This document shows positions 17,722 through 25,874 of a stretch of 63,124 nucleotides of DNA, piece by piece. The translations under genes were made by a program, and so were the position numbers. The stretch spans positions 40,812-103,935 of the forward strand of contig QHWT01000096.1 in the NCBI GenBank assembly GCA_003222675.1. The letters are read 5' to 3'. The notes beneath the pieces were generated by a model, which was not told where the DNA came from, searched no databases, and was given only the letters and a program-made list of their open reading frames with translations. How positions within the stretch are numbered: the first letter of the stretch is position 1; the number at the start of each line of letters is the position of its first letter. Origin of the DNA: Acidobacteriota bacterium. Its GTDB lineage: Bacteria > Acidobacteriota > Vicinamibacteria > Vicinamibacterales > 2-12-FULL-66-21.

Positions 17722-20216
17722 ACAGGAGCCCCGCGTATCTCTTCCGCGTGACCAGCCTCCGCCAAGGCTACCGCGGTCCGCCGACCCGCCTCGGCGTAAA
17801 TCTACGGCGCGTCCGCCGAAGCCTTCGGCGAAGGCGGAAGCGCTTCACGCGAAGGCGAAAGGCGGAAGCTACGCGTTTCTGCAATCTCGTGGCTTCCACC
17901 TTTAGGTGGAAGAACGAGTGTCTGCTCGCCGGACTCGCTCTGACGGGCGCGCTCGGGTGGCTGCGCTGCGGGCCGATCCCGGCGGCGCTGCTCGAAGGCG
18001 CTGACACACCGTCGACGATCGTGGTCGATCGTCACGGGGACGTGTTGTACGAAGCGCTATCCGCTGACGGCGCGCGGCTGGAGCCGATCGATCCATCGCG
18101 GCTCCCGCCCTCGCTCGTTGCGGCGACCCTTGCCGCGGAGGACCGCCGGTTCTACGCGCACATCGGCGTCGATCCAGTCGCGCTGGCGCGCGCGGCCCGC
18201 CGCGATCTCGCGGACCGCCGCATCGTCGAAGGTGGATCGACCATCAGCCAGCAGGTCGCCAAGCTGCTCATCCAGCGGAGAGAAGGCAGCAGGTCCCGCG
18301 GCATGCGCGCCAAGCTGCGCGAGACGATCCTTGCGCTCAGGATCGAACATCGATTCACGAAGCAGGAAATTCTCGCCCGCTATCTGACGCTCGCGTCGTA
18401 CGGCAACCAGACGTCTGGCGCGGCGCGCGCGAGCCGGCTGTATTTCGGCGTCCGCCCCTCGATGCTGACGCCGGCACAGGCGGCGTTCCTGGCTGGTCTT
18501 CCGCAGCGCCCGGCCCGGTTCAATCCATGGCGCAGCGTCGACGCTGCCCGTGCCCGGCAGCACACGATCCTCCGTCGAATGGCGGCGGCGGGCGCGCTCA
18601 CTCAGGACCAGCTGCGGGAGGCGCTCGGCGAACGGCTTGCGCTCGACGATCGGCATGCGCCGTTCCTGGCGCCGCATTTCGTCGAGATGGCACTCGCGGC
18701 CGGCGATGCACGACCGTCGCGGCTCGAGACGACGCTCGATCTTCCGCTGCAGCGCGACGTGGAAGGGATCATCGAGAGCAACCGCGAATCGCTGCGCGCG
18801 CACGGCGCCGCGAACGTCGCCGTGGTCGTGCTCGATAACGTGCGCGGCGAATGGCTTGCCTGGGAAGGCTCCGGGAATTACTTCGATGCCGATCGCGGCG
18901 GAGCGATCAACGGTCCGCTCGTTCCGCGGCAGCCTGGCTCCGCGCTGAAGCCCTTTACTTACGCGCTCGCTTTCGAGGAAGGCCGCGGGCCATCCACGGT
19001 GCTGCCCGACGTGCCGTCACACTTTCCGACCGCGGAACCGGGCGTGCTCTACAGTCCGCACAACTACGATGGTCTCTACCGCGGGCCGCTGATCGCACGC
19101 CGCGCGCTCGCCGGTTCAGAGAACGTCCCGGCGGTTGCACTCGCATCGGATGTTGGCGTCAGCTCGCTGATGCGTTTCCTCTCGCGTGCGGGCTTCGATA
19201 CCCTCGATCGCAATGCTTCCTACTACGGCCTTGGTCTGACCCTTGGGAATGCGGAGGTCCGTCTCGATCAACTGGCAGCCGCTTACGCCGCGTTCGCGCG
19301 GGGCGGCGAGTGGCGCCACCCCGTGTTCATCCGCGGCGCGCGCGCCGACGAGCGCGCGCTGGTGAGTCCGCGCACCGCCTTCTGGATCACTGACATCCTC
19401 AGCGATCCCGCGGCGCGCTCGTTCATTTTCGGACGGGGCGGCTATCTCGAGTTTCCATTTCCCGTGGCCGTGAAAACAGGTACGTCGCAGGCGTACCACG
19501 ATAATTGGACCGTGGGATACACGCGCGAGGTGACGGTGGGCGTCTGGGTCGGCAATTTCGATCGCACGCCGCTGCGCGACTCCTCCGGTGTCACGGGCGC
19601 CGGGCCAATCTTTCATGCCGTGATGCTCGCGGCGCAGCACCGCGTCGCCGGATCGATCGATCCGCCGACGAACGCGATCGTGCCCAGGCCGGACACCGTG
19701 GCGGAGGTTACGATATGCGCGCTCTCGGGCATGCGGGCAAACGCGTGGTGCCCGTCACGCGCGAAGGAGTGGGTGCGCGTCGACGAGGAGGCGCTGCCGT
19801 GCTCGTGGCACCACCAGTCGAACGAAGGACTGCTCACCATTTATCCGCCCGAATATCGCACATGGGCGGCGAGTCAGAGCGAGACGCCGCGCCTGACGCC
19901 ACTTGCGGATCACGGCTCGCGGCTCGCGACAAACGACTCGGCACTCGCGACTCGCGACTCGGGGCTGCGGATCGTGAACCCGCCAGCCGGTGCCATCTAC
20001 AGCATTGATCCGACGCTGCGGCGCGAGTTCCAGTCGCTGCCGCTGCGCGCCGTCACCGCGCACTCGGCCTCTCTCACCTGGAAGATTAACGGCCAGCCAG
20101 TCGGCACCACATCCCCCGACATGAGCCTGGCCTGGCCACTCGCGGTCGGCACACACGCGATCGAGGTGCAGGACGGCGCCGGCAGGCGCGCGGCGACGAC
20201 GATCGTGGTTAAATGA
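17718..20216 (+). CDS. pbpC: penicillin-binding protein 1C
   Basis: This is a bifunctional class A penicillin-binding protein. The GT51 transglycosylase is shown by ATLAAEDRRFYAHIGVDP and EGGSTISQQVAK, and the transpeptidase by S408-x-x-K (PGSALKPF), SENVPA and KTGTSQ. A PBP1C-type C-terminal domain follows. It would polymerise and cross-link peptidoglycan at the outer face of the inner membrane, and its overlap with the alpha-2-macroglobulin gene fits repair after protease or lytic attack. The first 65 or so codons are encoded by palindromic repeats and are rich in arginine; the real start may be GTG 17889, just before the membrane anchor (LLAGLALTGALGWL). A tandem array lies in frame before the C-terminal domain. 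Confidence 0.92.
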   Translation: MNRSPAYLFRVTSLRQGYRGPPTRLGVNLRRVRRSLRRRRKRFTRRRKAEATRFCNLVASTFRWKNECLLAGLALTGALGWLRCGPIPAALLEGADTPSTIVVDRHGDVLYEALSADGARLEPIDPSRLPPSLVAATLAAEDRRFYAHIGVDPVALARAARRDLADRRIVEGGSTISQQVAKLLIQRREGSRSRGMRAKLRETILALRIEHRFTKQEILARYLTLASYGNQTSGAARASRLYFGVRPSMLTPAQAAFLAGLPQRPARFNPWRSVDAARARQHTILRRMAAAGALTQDQLREALGERLALDDRHAPFLAPHFVEMALAAGDARPSRLETTLDLPLQRDVEGIIESNRESLRAHGAANVAVVVLDNVRGEWLAWEGSGNYFDADRGGAINGPLVPRQPGSALKPFTYALAFEEGRGPSTVLPDVPSHFPTAEPGVLYSPHNYDGLYRGPLIARRALAGSENVPAVALASDVGVSSLMRFLSRAGFDTLDRNASYYGLGLTLGNAEVRLDQLAAAYAAFARGGEWRHPVFIRGARADERALVSPRTAFWITDILSDPAARSFIFGRGGYLEFPFPVAVKTGTSQAYHDNWTVGYTREVTVGVWVGNFDRTPLRDSSGVTGAGPIFHAVMLAAQHRVAGSIDPPTNAIVPRPDTVAEVTICALSGMRANAWCPSRAKEWVRVDEEALPCSWHHQSNEGLLTIYPPEYRTWAASQSETPRLTPLADHGSRLATNDSALATRDSGLRIVNPPAGAIYSIDPTLRREFQSLPLRAVTAHSASLTWKINGQPVGTTSPDMSLAWPLAVGTHAIEVQDGAGRRAATTIVVK
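17757..17912. repeat. palindromic repeats inside the 5' end of pbpC
   Basis: The stretch holds degenerate CGAAGCC/GGCGGAAG units and a clean hairpin CTTCCACC-TTTA-GGTGGAAG preceded by GTGG (17889-17912). It is in frame with pbpC, and the deduced peptide through it (for example VASTFRWKNE) matches no PBP1C sequence I know. Confidence 0.8.
19911..19970. repeat. in-frame degenerate tandem array within pbpC
   Basis: Imperfect ACTCGCG units (GGCTCGCG, GACTCGGCACTCGCGACTCG) encode a serine/alanine/arginine-rich linker (GSRLATNDSALATRDSGL) just before the C-terminal PBP1C domain. It has the same texture as the intergenic arrays. Confidence 0.65.
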
Positions 20217-20338
20217 CTTGGCGATTTCTTGATTTGGTGATCTGGTGATTGTGCTTCGCGACGGGCAACCGCGCGTGCTGTTTGAAAAGTCCAGATCACC
20301 ACGTTACCAAGTCGCCAGATCATCAAATCTCGTACAAT
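20217..20338. repeat. inverted tandem-array pair, unit GGTGATTT-like
   Basis: A left arm of TGGTGATCTGGTGATT-like units and a right arm of CCAGATCACCACGTTACC-like units face each other across a 35-40 nt core. The core starts TCTGGTGATTGTGCTTCGC (20241-20259) and includes CCGCGCGTGC (20269-20278). The same two blocks recur at 40384 and 40411. The element fills the gap between pbpC and ogt. Confidence 0.8.
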
Positions 20339-20348
20339 TCACGAATCG

Positions 20349-20855
20349 ATGATCACCGTCGATGAAATCGCGTCGCCCGTCGGGCCGCTGACGATCGCGG
20401 AGCGCTCCGGCCGGGTCTGCCTCCTGCACTTTGGCACGGATGGGGCTGACGTCGACGCGTGCCTCGAACGCTGGTACCGGGGAGACACCCGCGTTCGCGC
20501 GCCGATCGATTCGATCCGGCTCGTTCTTCAGAAATATTTCGCGGGTGACTGCCGCGCGCTCGCAGACGTGGCCGTCGAACTGAACGGAACGCCGTTTCAG
20601 CGCAGGGTTTGGGAAGCGCTGCGGGACATCCCCGCAGGGTCCACGCTGTCGTACGCGGATCTTGCGTGCCGAATCGGCGAGCCTCGCGCCGTGCGTGCCG
20701 TCGGCGCCGCAAACGGCGCAAATCCGGTCGCCGTTATCGTGCCGTGCCATCGTGTCATCGGCAGTGATGGGACGCTCACCGGCTATGGCGGCGGCCTCGA
20801 GCGCAAGCAGTGGCTGCTCGCGCACGAAGGCGTGCTGCCGCGACTGCCGCTCTGA
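20349..20855 (+). CDS. ogt: methylated-DNA--protein-cysteine methyltransferase
   Basis: The 168-residue protein is a suicide methyltransferase that repairs O6-alkylguanine. The C-terminal domain carries the acceptor motif PCHRV (C133), the helix-turn-helix region PFQRRVWEALRDIPAGSTLSY and the family's closing GYGGGLERKQWLLAHE. No Ada-type N-terminal transcriptional domain is present. The ATG follows an inverted array by about 10 bp, so its promoter probably lies within that array. Confidence 0.95.
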   Translation: MITVDEIASPVGPLTIAERSGRVCLLHFGTDGADVDACLERWYRGDTRVRAPIDSIRLVLQKYFAGDCRALADVAVELNGTPFQRRVWEALRDIPAGSTLSYADLACRIGEPRAVRAVGAANGANPVAVIVPCHRVIGSDGTLTGYGGGLERKQWLLAHEGVLPRLPL

Positions 20856-20857
20856 AC

Positions 20858-21113
20858 GCGGGGTGCGGGATCCGGGGTGCGGGGTGCGGGATCCGGGTGC
20901 GGGGTGCGGGGTGCGGGATCCGGGTGCGGGGTGCCGGGTGCGGGGTGCGGAATGTAGCAGGTCCTCCGTTCGCCGTGACGATCTCAGCGTTCCGTGCACC
21001 GCCGTCTTACTTGCACTCGCGCCGAGCAGCGCCGCACCCCCGTCGCGGCCCCGCACCCCGCATCCCGGTACCCCCACCCCGCACTCCGCATCCCGCACCC
21101 CCGATTCCTGTAA
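20858..21113. repeat. long inverted tandem-array pair, unit GGGTGCGGGATCC-like
   Basis: The left arm (20858-20957) repeats GGGTGCG and GGGATCCG units. The right arm (about 21045-21113) repeats their complement (CCCGCACCCCGCATCCC). They are separated by about 85 nt of non-repetitive sequence. This is most of the 340 bp gap between ogt and the next gene; I see no gene in it. Confidence 0.85.
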
Positions 21114-21195
21114 CAGTTCCGCTTGCGCACGAGATGGGAGTAGCGCATACTCAGCCGCGGCCCTGTGATTCGTGCGAGGTGCACTCCGGAACTAA

Positions 21196-21882
21196 ATGGC
21201 CGACGCGACAACCCTCGGAGCCTGGCTTCGCCGCGAACGTGAACGGCGTGGCATCACGCTTTCCCAAATCTCAGAACAAACCAAGCTGTCGGTCGCCATC
21301 CTCGGAGGGCTCGAAGCAGACGATCTCTCGCGGTGGCCCGGCGGTATCTTCCGACGCGCGTATTCGCGCGCGTACGCGACGGCTGTGGGCCTCGACCCGG
21401 ACCTGATCGTCCGGAGAGTCGAAGAAGCCCATCCCGTGGCAGACGGCGACGCCACGGAAGTCCCGACCGCGACCTCCGGTGCCCAGCCGATCCAGCGCGG
21501 AACGGCGGTCACGACACCGGGGCGCTCGCCTTCGCAGCCGACGCGCGTGCTCGCCGTCTCGCTCGATCTTCTCGTCGCAGGCGCGCTGGGCTTCGGCTTC
21601 GCCGCTGCAGGGTCGCGCCTGCGGCCTGCTGCTGGCGGGACGGAGCCCGATGCTCGCGCTGCTGACCGATACGGATACAGCACCTGTATTCCTGCCTGCG
21701 CCAGCGCCCGAGCCGTCGGCAGCTCCTCGCATCGAGCGCGCGCAGGTCCCGGCGGGCCGGCCGAACGCACGCGGGCATCGCCAGGTCGCGCGGCGCGCGG
21801 CAAGGTCAGCGCGACGGGCGTAGCTAGATGGTTGACGGTTGTCGGTTGTCGGTGGATTGACGGTCTGTCGGTTATCGGTTGA
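21196..21882 (+). CDS. HTH protein, paralogue of 11028, probably frameshifted
   Basis: Residues 1-75 are a RodZ-like helix-turn-helix nearly collinear with the 11028 protein (LGAWLRRERERRGITLSQIS...LEADDLSRWPGGIFRRAYSRAYA). A linker and RVLAVSLDLLVAGALGFGFA, an RDD-like membrane start, follow. From about 21600 the strong GC-third-position signal moves to the +1 frame, which reads ACGLLLAGRSPMLALLTDTD and then a proline/alanine tail ending at 21823. One extra base near 21600-21606 would explain this. The present frame then runs into the array at 21829. The protein may be intact in the organism if this is a sequencing error. Confidence 0.65.
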   Translation: MADATTLGAWLRRERERRGITLSQISEQTKLSVAILGGLEADDLSRWPGGIFRRAYSRAYATAVGLDPDLIVRRVEEAHPVADGDATEVPTATSGAQPIQRGTAVTTPGRSPSQPTRVLAVSLDLLVAGALGFGFAAAGSRLRPAAGGTEPDARAADRYGYSTCIPACASARAVGSSSHRARAGPGGPAERTRASPGRAARGKVSATGVARWLTVVGCRWIDGLSVIG

Positions 21883-22002
21883 GGGTTGCACTTGCGCGTC
21901 GTGAGACGCTACGCTCATCAGTAGTTCCGACTTCCGACCCCGGTCTCTCGGGCAACCAACAACCGACCTTCCGGCGTCCGGCAACCGACCTCCGACCGCC
22001 GA
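21829..22002. repeat. inverted tandem-array pair, unit GGTTGTC-like
   Basis: Left arm GTTGACGGTTGTCGGTTGTC and related units (21829-21890); right arm CCAACAACCGACC and CGGCAACCGACC units (21953-22002). About 60 nt of unique sequence lies between. No gene is seen here. Confidence 0.8.
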
Positions 22003-22086
22003 TAATGCCCCCCCACAATTAGTGCCTGAGCTGCCGTTGGTTAGCAGCTTGCAGAAGGGGCCTCTCGGGGAACGAGGAGGCAACTG

Positions 22087-22338
22087 ATGGGCATTCTGTC
22101 TTGGATAGTGTTTGGTCTCGTCGTGGGCATCATTGCCAAGCTGCTGATGCCCGGTCGCGATCCCGGCGGATTCATCGTCACGATACTGCTGGGGATCGCC
22201 GGTGCGTTGCTGGGCGGCTTCATCGGCCGCGCCATGGGGTTTTACGGCCCGAGCCAGGGAGCCGGCTGGTTGATGTCGATTGTCGGCGCGATAGTGCTGC
22301 TCTTGCTATACCGGCTCGTCGCGCGCCGCCGCGTCTGA
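22087..22338 (+). CDS. GlsB/YeaQ/YmgE-family stress-response membrane protein
   Basis: The 83-residue protein has three hydrophobic segments with the glycine-rich pattern of the transglycosylase-associated GlsB/YeaQ/YmgE family (GILSWIVFGLVVGIIAKLLMPG, then GGFIVTILLGIAGALLGGFIG). These are inner-membrane proteins linked to general stress, of unknown mechanism. A good ribosome-binding site (GAGGAGG) lies 7 nt before the ATG. Confidence 0.93.
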   Translation: MGILSWIVFGLVVGIIAKLLMPGRDPGGFIVTILLGIAGALLGGFIGRAMGFYGPSQGAGWLMSIVGAIVLLLLYRLVARRRV

Positions 22339-22350
22339 GGCATTCCCGAC

Positions 22351-22428
22351 GAAGACGGAAGACACCACCGTTCGTCTTCCGTCTTCCACTTCCTTCCCCA
22401 TTCTTCTTTCTTCCGCTTTCCTTCTTTC
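22351..22428. repeat. short inverted array, unit GAAGACG/CGTCTTC
   Basis: GAAGACGGAAGAC is followed within 10 nt by GTCTTCCGTCTTCC and a pyrimidine-rich run of TTCTTTC and TTCCG units. It can form a hairpin after the GlsB-like gene and may terminate its transcript. Confidence 0.65.
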
Positions 22429-22455
22429 GTGCTCAATCGCGCTAAGATCCTTCTC

Positions 22456-23190
22456 ATGCGTTACCGTGCTCGATCGCTCAGCATGATCATCTTTCTGATC
22501 TCAGCTGCCGCTGCTACCGGACATGCGCAGACCGTCGACGAGATTGTTGCGAAGAATCTTGAATCGCGCGGCGGCATCGAGAAATGGAAGAGCATTCAAT
22601 CGATGAAAGTGACGGGGACAATTGATTCGGGCGGCCGGACGATCGATCTGACCGCATGGTCCAAGCGGCCGAACCTGTCACGGCAGGAGATGTCGTTTCA
22701 AGGACAGAAGATGGTGCAGGCCTTCGACGGGACGCACGTCTGGGTCCTCTCTCCCGGCGCGGCCGGCGACAAGGCACAGGAGGTCAAGGGGGCCCAGGCT
22801 GACCTCGCGCGCGCGCAGGCCGAGTTCGACAGCGTGCTGCTCGATTACAAAGAGAAGGGACACAGAGTGGAGCTCGTTGGAAAGGAGACCGACGAGGGAC
22901 ACGCCGTCTATCATCTGCGCGTGACCCGCAAGGGCGGCGAGGTGCAGCAGTACTTCCTCGATGCCGACACCGGCATCGAACGGAAGATCACATCCACGCT
23001 GAAGGGGCCAGCCGGGGAAACGGCGACGGCCACGATCGAGTTCGGCGATTTTCGTGAGGTCAACGGGCTGATGGCGCCGTTCACGATCAAGAACATTCTC
23101 GACGGCCGACTGATCTCGCAGGTCACCGTCTCAAAGGTCGAGTTCAACGTGCCGGTGGACGACACTCTGTTCCAGATGCCGAGTAAGTAG
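22456..23190 (+). CDS. exported protein resembling outer-membrane lipoprotein-sorting proteins
   Basis: From ATG 22456 the product is 244 residues with a signal peptide (SMIIFLISAAAATGHAQ). The mature part opens TVDEIVAKNLESRGGIEKWKSIQS and continues with beta-strand-like repeats (VKVTGTI..., QAFDGTHVWVL, YFLDADTGIERKI). This resembles the LolA/LolB-like half-barrel proteins (outer-membrane lipoprotein-sorting family) frequent in Acidobacteriota. A role in carrying a hydrophobic ligand is inference. A GTG start at 22429 is possible but would precede the signal peptide by nine extra residues. Confidence 0.78.
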   Translation: MRYRARSLSMIIFLISAAAATGHAQTVDEIVAKNLESRGGIEKWKSIQSMKVTGTIDSGGRTIDLTAWSKRPNLSRQEMSFQGQKMVQAFDGTHVWVLSPGAAGDKAQEVKGAQADLARAQAEFDSVLLDYKEKGHRVELVGKETDEGHAVYHLRVTRKGGEVQQYFLDADTGIERKITSTLKGPAGETATATIEFGDFREVNGLMAPFTIKNILDGRLISQVTVSKVEFNVPVDDTLFQMPSK

Positions 23191-23200
23191 CGCCTGTGGC

Positions 23201-23250
23201 CAGGGTCTCAGACCGGGCTCCGTGCGCTGGACCTGGAGGTCCGCCCTACA
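23201..23250. repeat. degenerate composite palindrome element
   Basis: CCAGGGTCTCAGACCGGGC and GGACCTGGAGGTCC followed by GCCCTACA reproduce the two-hairpin element of 9861-9917 with several mismatches. It lies between convergent genes. Confidence 0.7.
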
Positions 23251-23256
23251 TTCGAT

Positions 23257-23613
23257 CTACTGCTGTTCCGTGATGGAGAGAGCGCACGCAGTTTCGATTG
23301 CCGAGAGCAGATCGTCTGCGGTGAATGGCCGGACGACGGTTGCATCGCCGCCCCGTGCCGTCGGGCGATCGGACATGCAGACGACGCGGAGATTGCGGCT
23401 GTAGCGTTTCAGGCGGCGCGCCACGTCCCCCGCAGGCCCATCCGCGCCGTTCTCGTTGATGATAAGGACGCTCGTCGTCGGGCGCTGAATGCACTCGATG
23501 AGGGCATGCCCGGCATGAGGCACCGCGGTGACGTGGTGCCCGGCGTTGTTCAGTACCCGGGTGGCGACGGCGCGGTAGTCCGCGTCACTGCTGACGATGA
23601 GCACCTGGGGCAT
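23257..23613 (-). CDS. receiver-like protein lacking the phospho-acceptor aspartate
   Basis: From ATG 23613 the product is 118 residues with the alternating beta/alpha pattern of a CheY-like receiver (PQVLIVSSDADYRAVATRVLNNAGHHVT, RPTTSVLIINENGADGPAGDVA, LRVVCMSDRP). One acidic residue of the usual N-terminal pair is replaced (SSD). The strand-3 acceptor position reads INENG instead of a clear D, so phosphorylation is doubtful. It ends in a short acidic/glutamine tail. It lies downstream of the LytTR regulator on the same strand, but 264 bp of repeats separate them. Confidence 0.68.
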   Translation of the reverse strand: MPQVLIVSSDADYRAVATRVLNNAGHHVTAVPHAGHALIECIQRPTTSVLIINENGADGPAGDVARRLKRYSRNLRVVCMSDRPTARGGDATVVRPFTADDLLSAIETACALSITEQQ

Positions 23614-23649
23614 TGGGATTGCCGGGGTGAAGGGCAATCGCAATGCCAG

Positions 23650-23801
23650 CTGAGCTTGAACAGAATCAGGAGAATCAGGCGGAAAATCGGCTGAATCGCA
23701 GCAATCGTCGAGCCTTCGATGTCGGTGGTGTGACGATCCTGCGCGCCGATTACAAATCGGGTCTCCAACCTCGGGATCTTCCGGCTGAAGCCGGAAGCCA
23801 C
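23650..23801. repeat. GAATCAGG-like tandem array followed by a palindrome
   Basis: A single-arm array of AGAATCAGG and GAAAATCGG units (23650-23700) is followed by unique sequence and then by the hairpin CTTCCGGC-TGAA-GCCGGAAG with GCCAC (23778-23801). Together they fill the gap between the receiver-like gene and the LytTR gene. Confidence 0.7.
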
Positions 23802-23877
23802 GAGATCGCAGAAGCAGCCGTCCTCCGACAACCCGCCTCCACCGCGCCGCGGCTACGGCGGGCAAGCCGCCCCCGAT

Positions 23878-24648
23878 TTACACCTTCAACTTGTCCTGCA
23901 GCTTTTCCCGATAACCGCGGCTGAGGGTCAGGCGGACGCCGGTGCGCAGCACCACGGAGTACTCGCCGTTCAGCCACGGCTGCATCTCCTGGATCCGTTC
24001 GACGTTCACGATGCGGCAGCGGTGGATGCGGAAGAACCGCTCCGGATCGAGCCGTGCCTCGATCGCGTTCATCGTCTCGCGCAGCAGATGCGACTGGTTG
24101 CCGACGTGCAGGCGCACGTAGTTGCCTGCCGCCTCGATCCAGTCGATCTCGTCTGCGCGCAGAAAGAACAGGCGCCCGCCGGACTTCACGACGAGGCGAT
24201 CCGTCTTTGGCGCGTCGCGCCGCAGGTCCTTCATCAGCGCGAGCAGCCGCTTGCCGAGATCGCCGTTGGTCTGGCTCTCTATCTGCGTGCGCGCGCGCTG
24301 CAGCGCGTCGCTGAAGCGATCGCGATCGAACGGCTTCAACAGGTAATCGAGCGCGCGGACCTGGAACGCCTTGATTGCGTGCTGGTCGTACGCGGTCACG
24401 AAAATCACCATCGGCATGCGCTCGGGGCCGATGGTGTCGATCACTTCGAAGCCGTCCATGCGCGGCATCTCCACGTCGAGCAGCACCAGATCCGGGTGCC
24501 GCTCGTGAATCGCGCTCACGGCTTCTTCTCCATCGCGGCACTGGCCCAGCACCTCGATGTCGTTCTCGGTGGACAGCAGGGCGAGCAATCGCTCGCGCGC
24601 GAGCGGCTCGTCGTCGACGATCAGCGTGGTGAGTTTTCGCGTAGACAT
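23878..24648 (-). CDS. LytTR-family response regulator
   Basis: The 256-residue protein has an N-terminal receiver domain (LIVDDEPLARERLL, acceptor aspartate in LVLLDVEMPRMDGFEV, lysine in YLLKPF) and a C-terminal LytTR DNA-binding domain (VVKSGGRLFFLRADEIDWIEAAGNYV...FFRIHRCRIVNVERI). It would act as a phosphorylation-controlled transcription factor of the AlgR/LytR type. No sensor kinase gene lies next to it, so its partner is elsewhere. Confidence 0.94.
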   Translation of the reverse strand: MSTRKLTTLIVDDEPLARERLLALLSTENDIEVLGQCRDGEEAVSAIHERHPDLVLLDVEMPRMDGFEVIDTIGPERMPMVIFVTAYDQHAIKAFQVRALDYLLKPFDRDRFSDALQRARTQIESQTNGDLGKRLLALMKDLRRDAPKTDRLVVKSGGRLFFLRADEIDWIEAAGNYVRLHVGNQSHLLRETMNAIEARLDPERFFRIHRCRIVNVERIQEMQPWLNGEYSVVLRTGVRLTLSRGYREKLQDKLKV

Positions 24649-24942
24649 AGTTGTCTGTTAGACGGAGGTACGAGGCATTTCGTCTTTATTGAATTTGAGT
24701 GTCCGGCCTGTTGGATTTCGCACGGTGTGCGTTCGCGAACACTGTGTGATCGCCGAAGAGTCCCTCCGCTCTTCGTCACCTCGCGCGCACGCCCCGCCAC
24801 CCGCCCGTCGCCGTTCGTCACACGCAGTCGTACGCGTGGGATCGCTCGCAGAAATGAGGCGGTTGCGGGCGCCTGGCTTGCTCAATGCCAGCCCCGGCGG
24901 GGGGCCATGCTGACGGCGCCCGTACCTGCATTGGAGGCTGGC

Positions 24943-25765
24943 GATGAGCAGACATCAACGGCTGGCGTGTGGCGCTCGCGTGGGCGCTCGCGGCGTTCGT
25001 GTGGACAGCGAACTCCGCATCGGCCCAGGTGTTCACCGGCCGCATCGACGTGACCGTGCAGGATGGCACAGGTGCCGTATTGCCGGCGTGACAGTCGACG
25101 TGACTGGGCCCGCAGAACCAGAGCACGGTGACCGACACGAAGGGCGAAGCGCACTTTCTGAACCTGCCGCCCGGATCGTACCAAGTGAAGGCGTCGCTTT
25201 CAGGTTTCGCCGACTTTCTCAATCGCGCGGTCGCGGTGACAGCCGCAGGCGCCGTGCCCTTGCGCGTCATGATGGGCGTGCAGGGCGTCGCCGAACAGGT
25301 GCGAACAAGGATCTCCAGCAGCAACACTCCGTCGGACCTCGTGGAGACACTCGGCGGCATCAGCGGCAACGGCAGCCGCCTGACGAAGTACGCGGACTAC
25401 GGCGTCGAGCTCGGCGAACCACTCGTGAAGGACAAGTGGTGGGGCTGATTCTCCGCCGCGAAGACGGACGTGAACGTCCAGACGCTGGACGGCTTCCCCG
25501 ACAAGACCACGCTGGAGGACATCGGAACCGTCGTCGGCACCCCGGGAAGTACCGGCCGCCGAACGTGAAGGCGCTCGACGCGCGTGCAGAGAAGGAAGTG
25601 ACGTTCGGCCGCGCGCGCGTAGCGTTCGACGTGGACGTCTTCAACCTCCTGAACAGCGGCACCGTGCTCGGGCGGAAGTACGACGTCGAGGCCGACACCT
25701 TCAACCAGATCACCGAGATCATGAACCCGCGGATCGTGCGCTTCGGGCTGCGACTGCAATTCTGA
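24943..25765 (+). pseudogene. remnant of a TonB-dependent receptor with carboxypeptidase-like plug
   Basis: Pieces of one protein occur in different frames: an N-terminal signal-like stretch, FTGRIDVTVQDGTGAVLPG, GVTVDVTGP, then TDTKGEAHFLNLPPGSYQVK, a short middle piece (LVETLGGISGNGSRLTKY) and the C-terminus (FNQITEIMNPRIVRFGLRLQF). These are the carboxypeptidase-regulatory-like domain and last beta-strand of the large acidobacterial TonB-dependent receptors, normally about 1000 residues. Single-base shifts near 24970, 25088 and 25113 and a large internal deletion show that the gene is dead. The 294 bp before it contain no gene. Confidence 0.82.
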
Positions 25766-25769
25766 CCAG

Positions 25770-25850
25770 CGGGCAATGGCGGAATCGGGCAATCGGGTAA
25801 TCGGGTAATTTCAATCTCTCAACTACCCGATTGCCAAATTTCCAAATCTT
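25770..25850. repeat. short inverted tandem-array pair, unit AATCGGGT
   Basis: GGAATCGGGCAATCGGGTAA and TCGGGTAATT on the left face ACTACCCGATTGCCAAATTTCC on the right over a loop of about 14 nt. It separates the receptor remnant from speA and may carry the speA promoter. Confidence 0.82.
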
Positions 25851-25874
25851 GAAGGCTTCATCCAGAAAAAAGGT

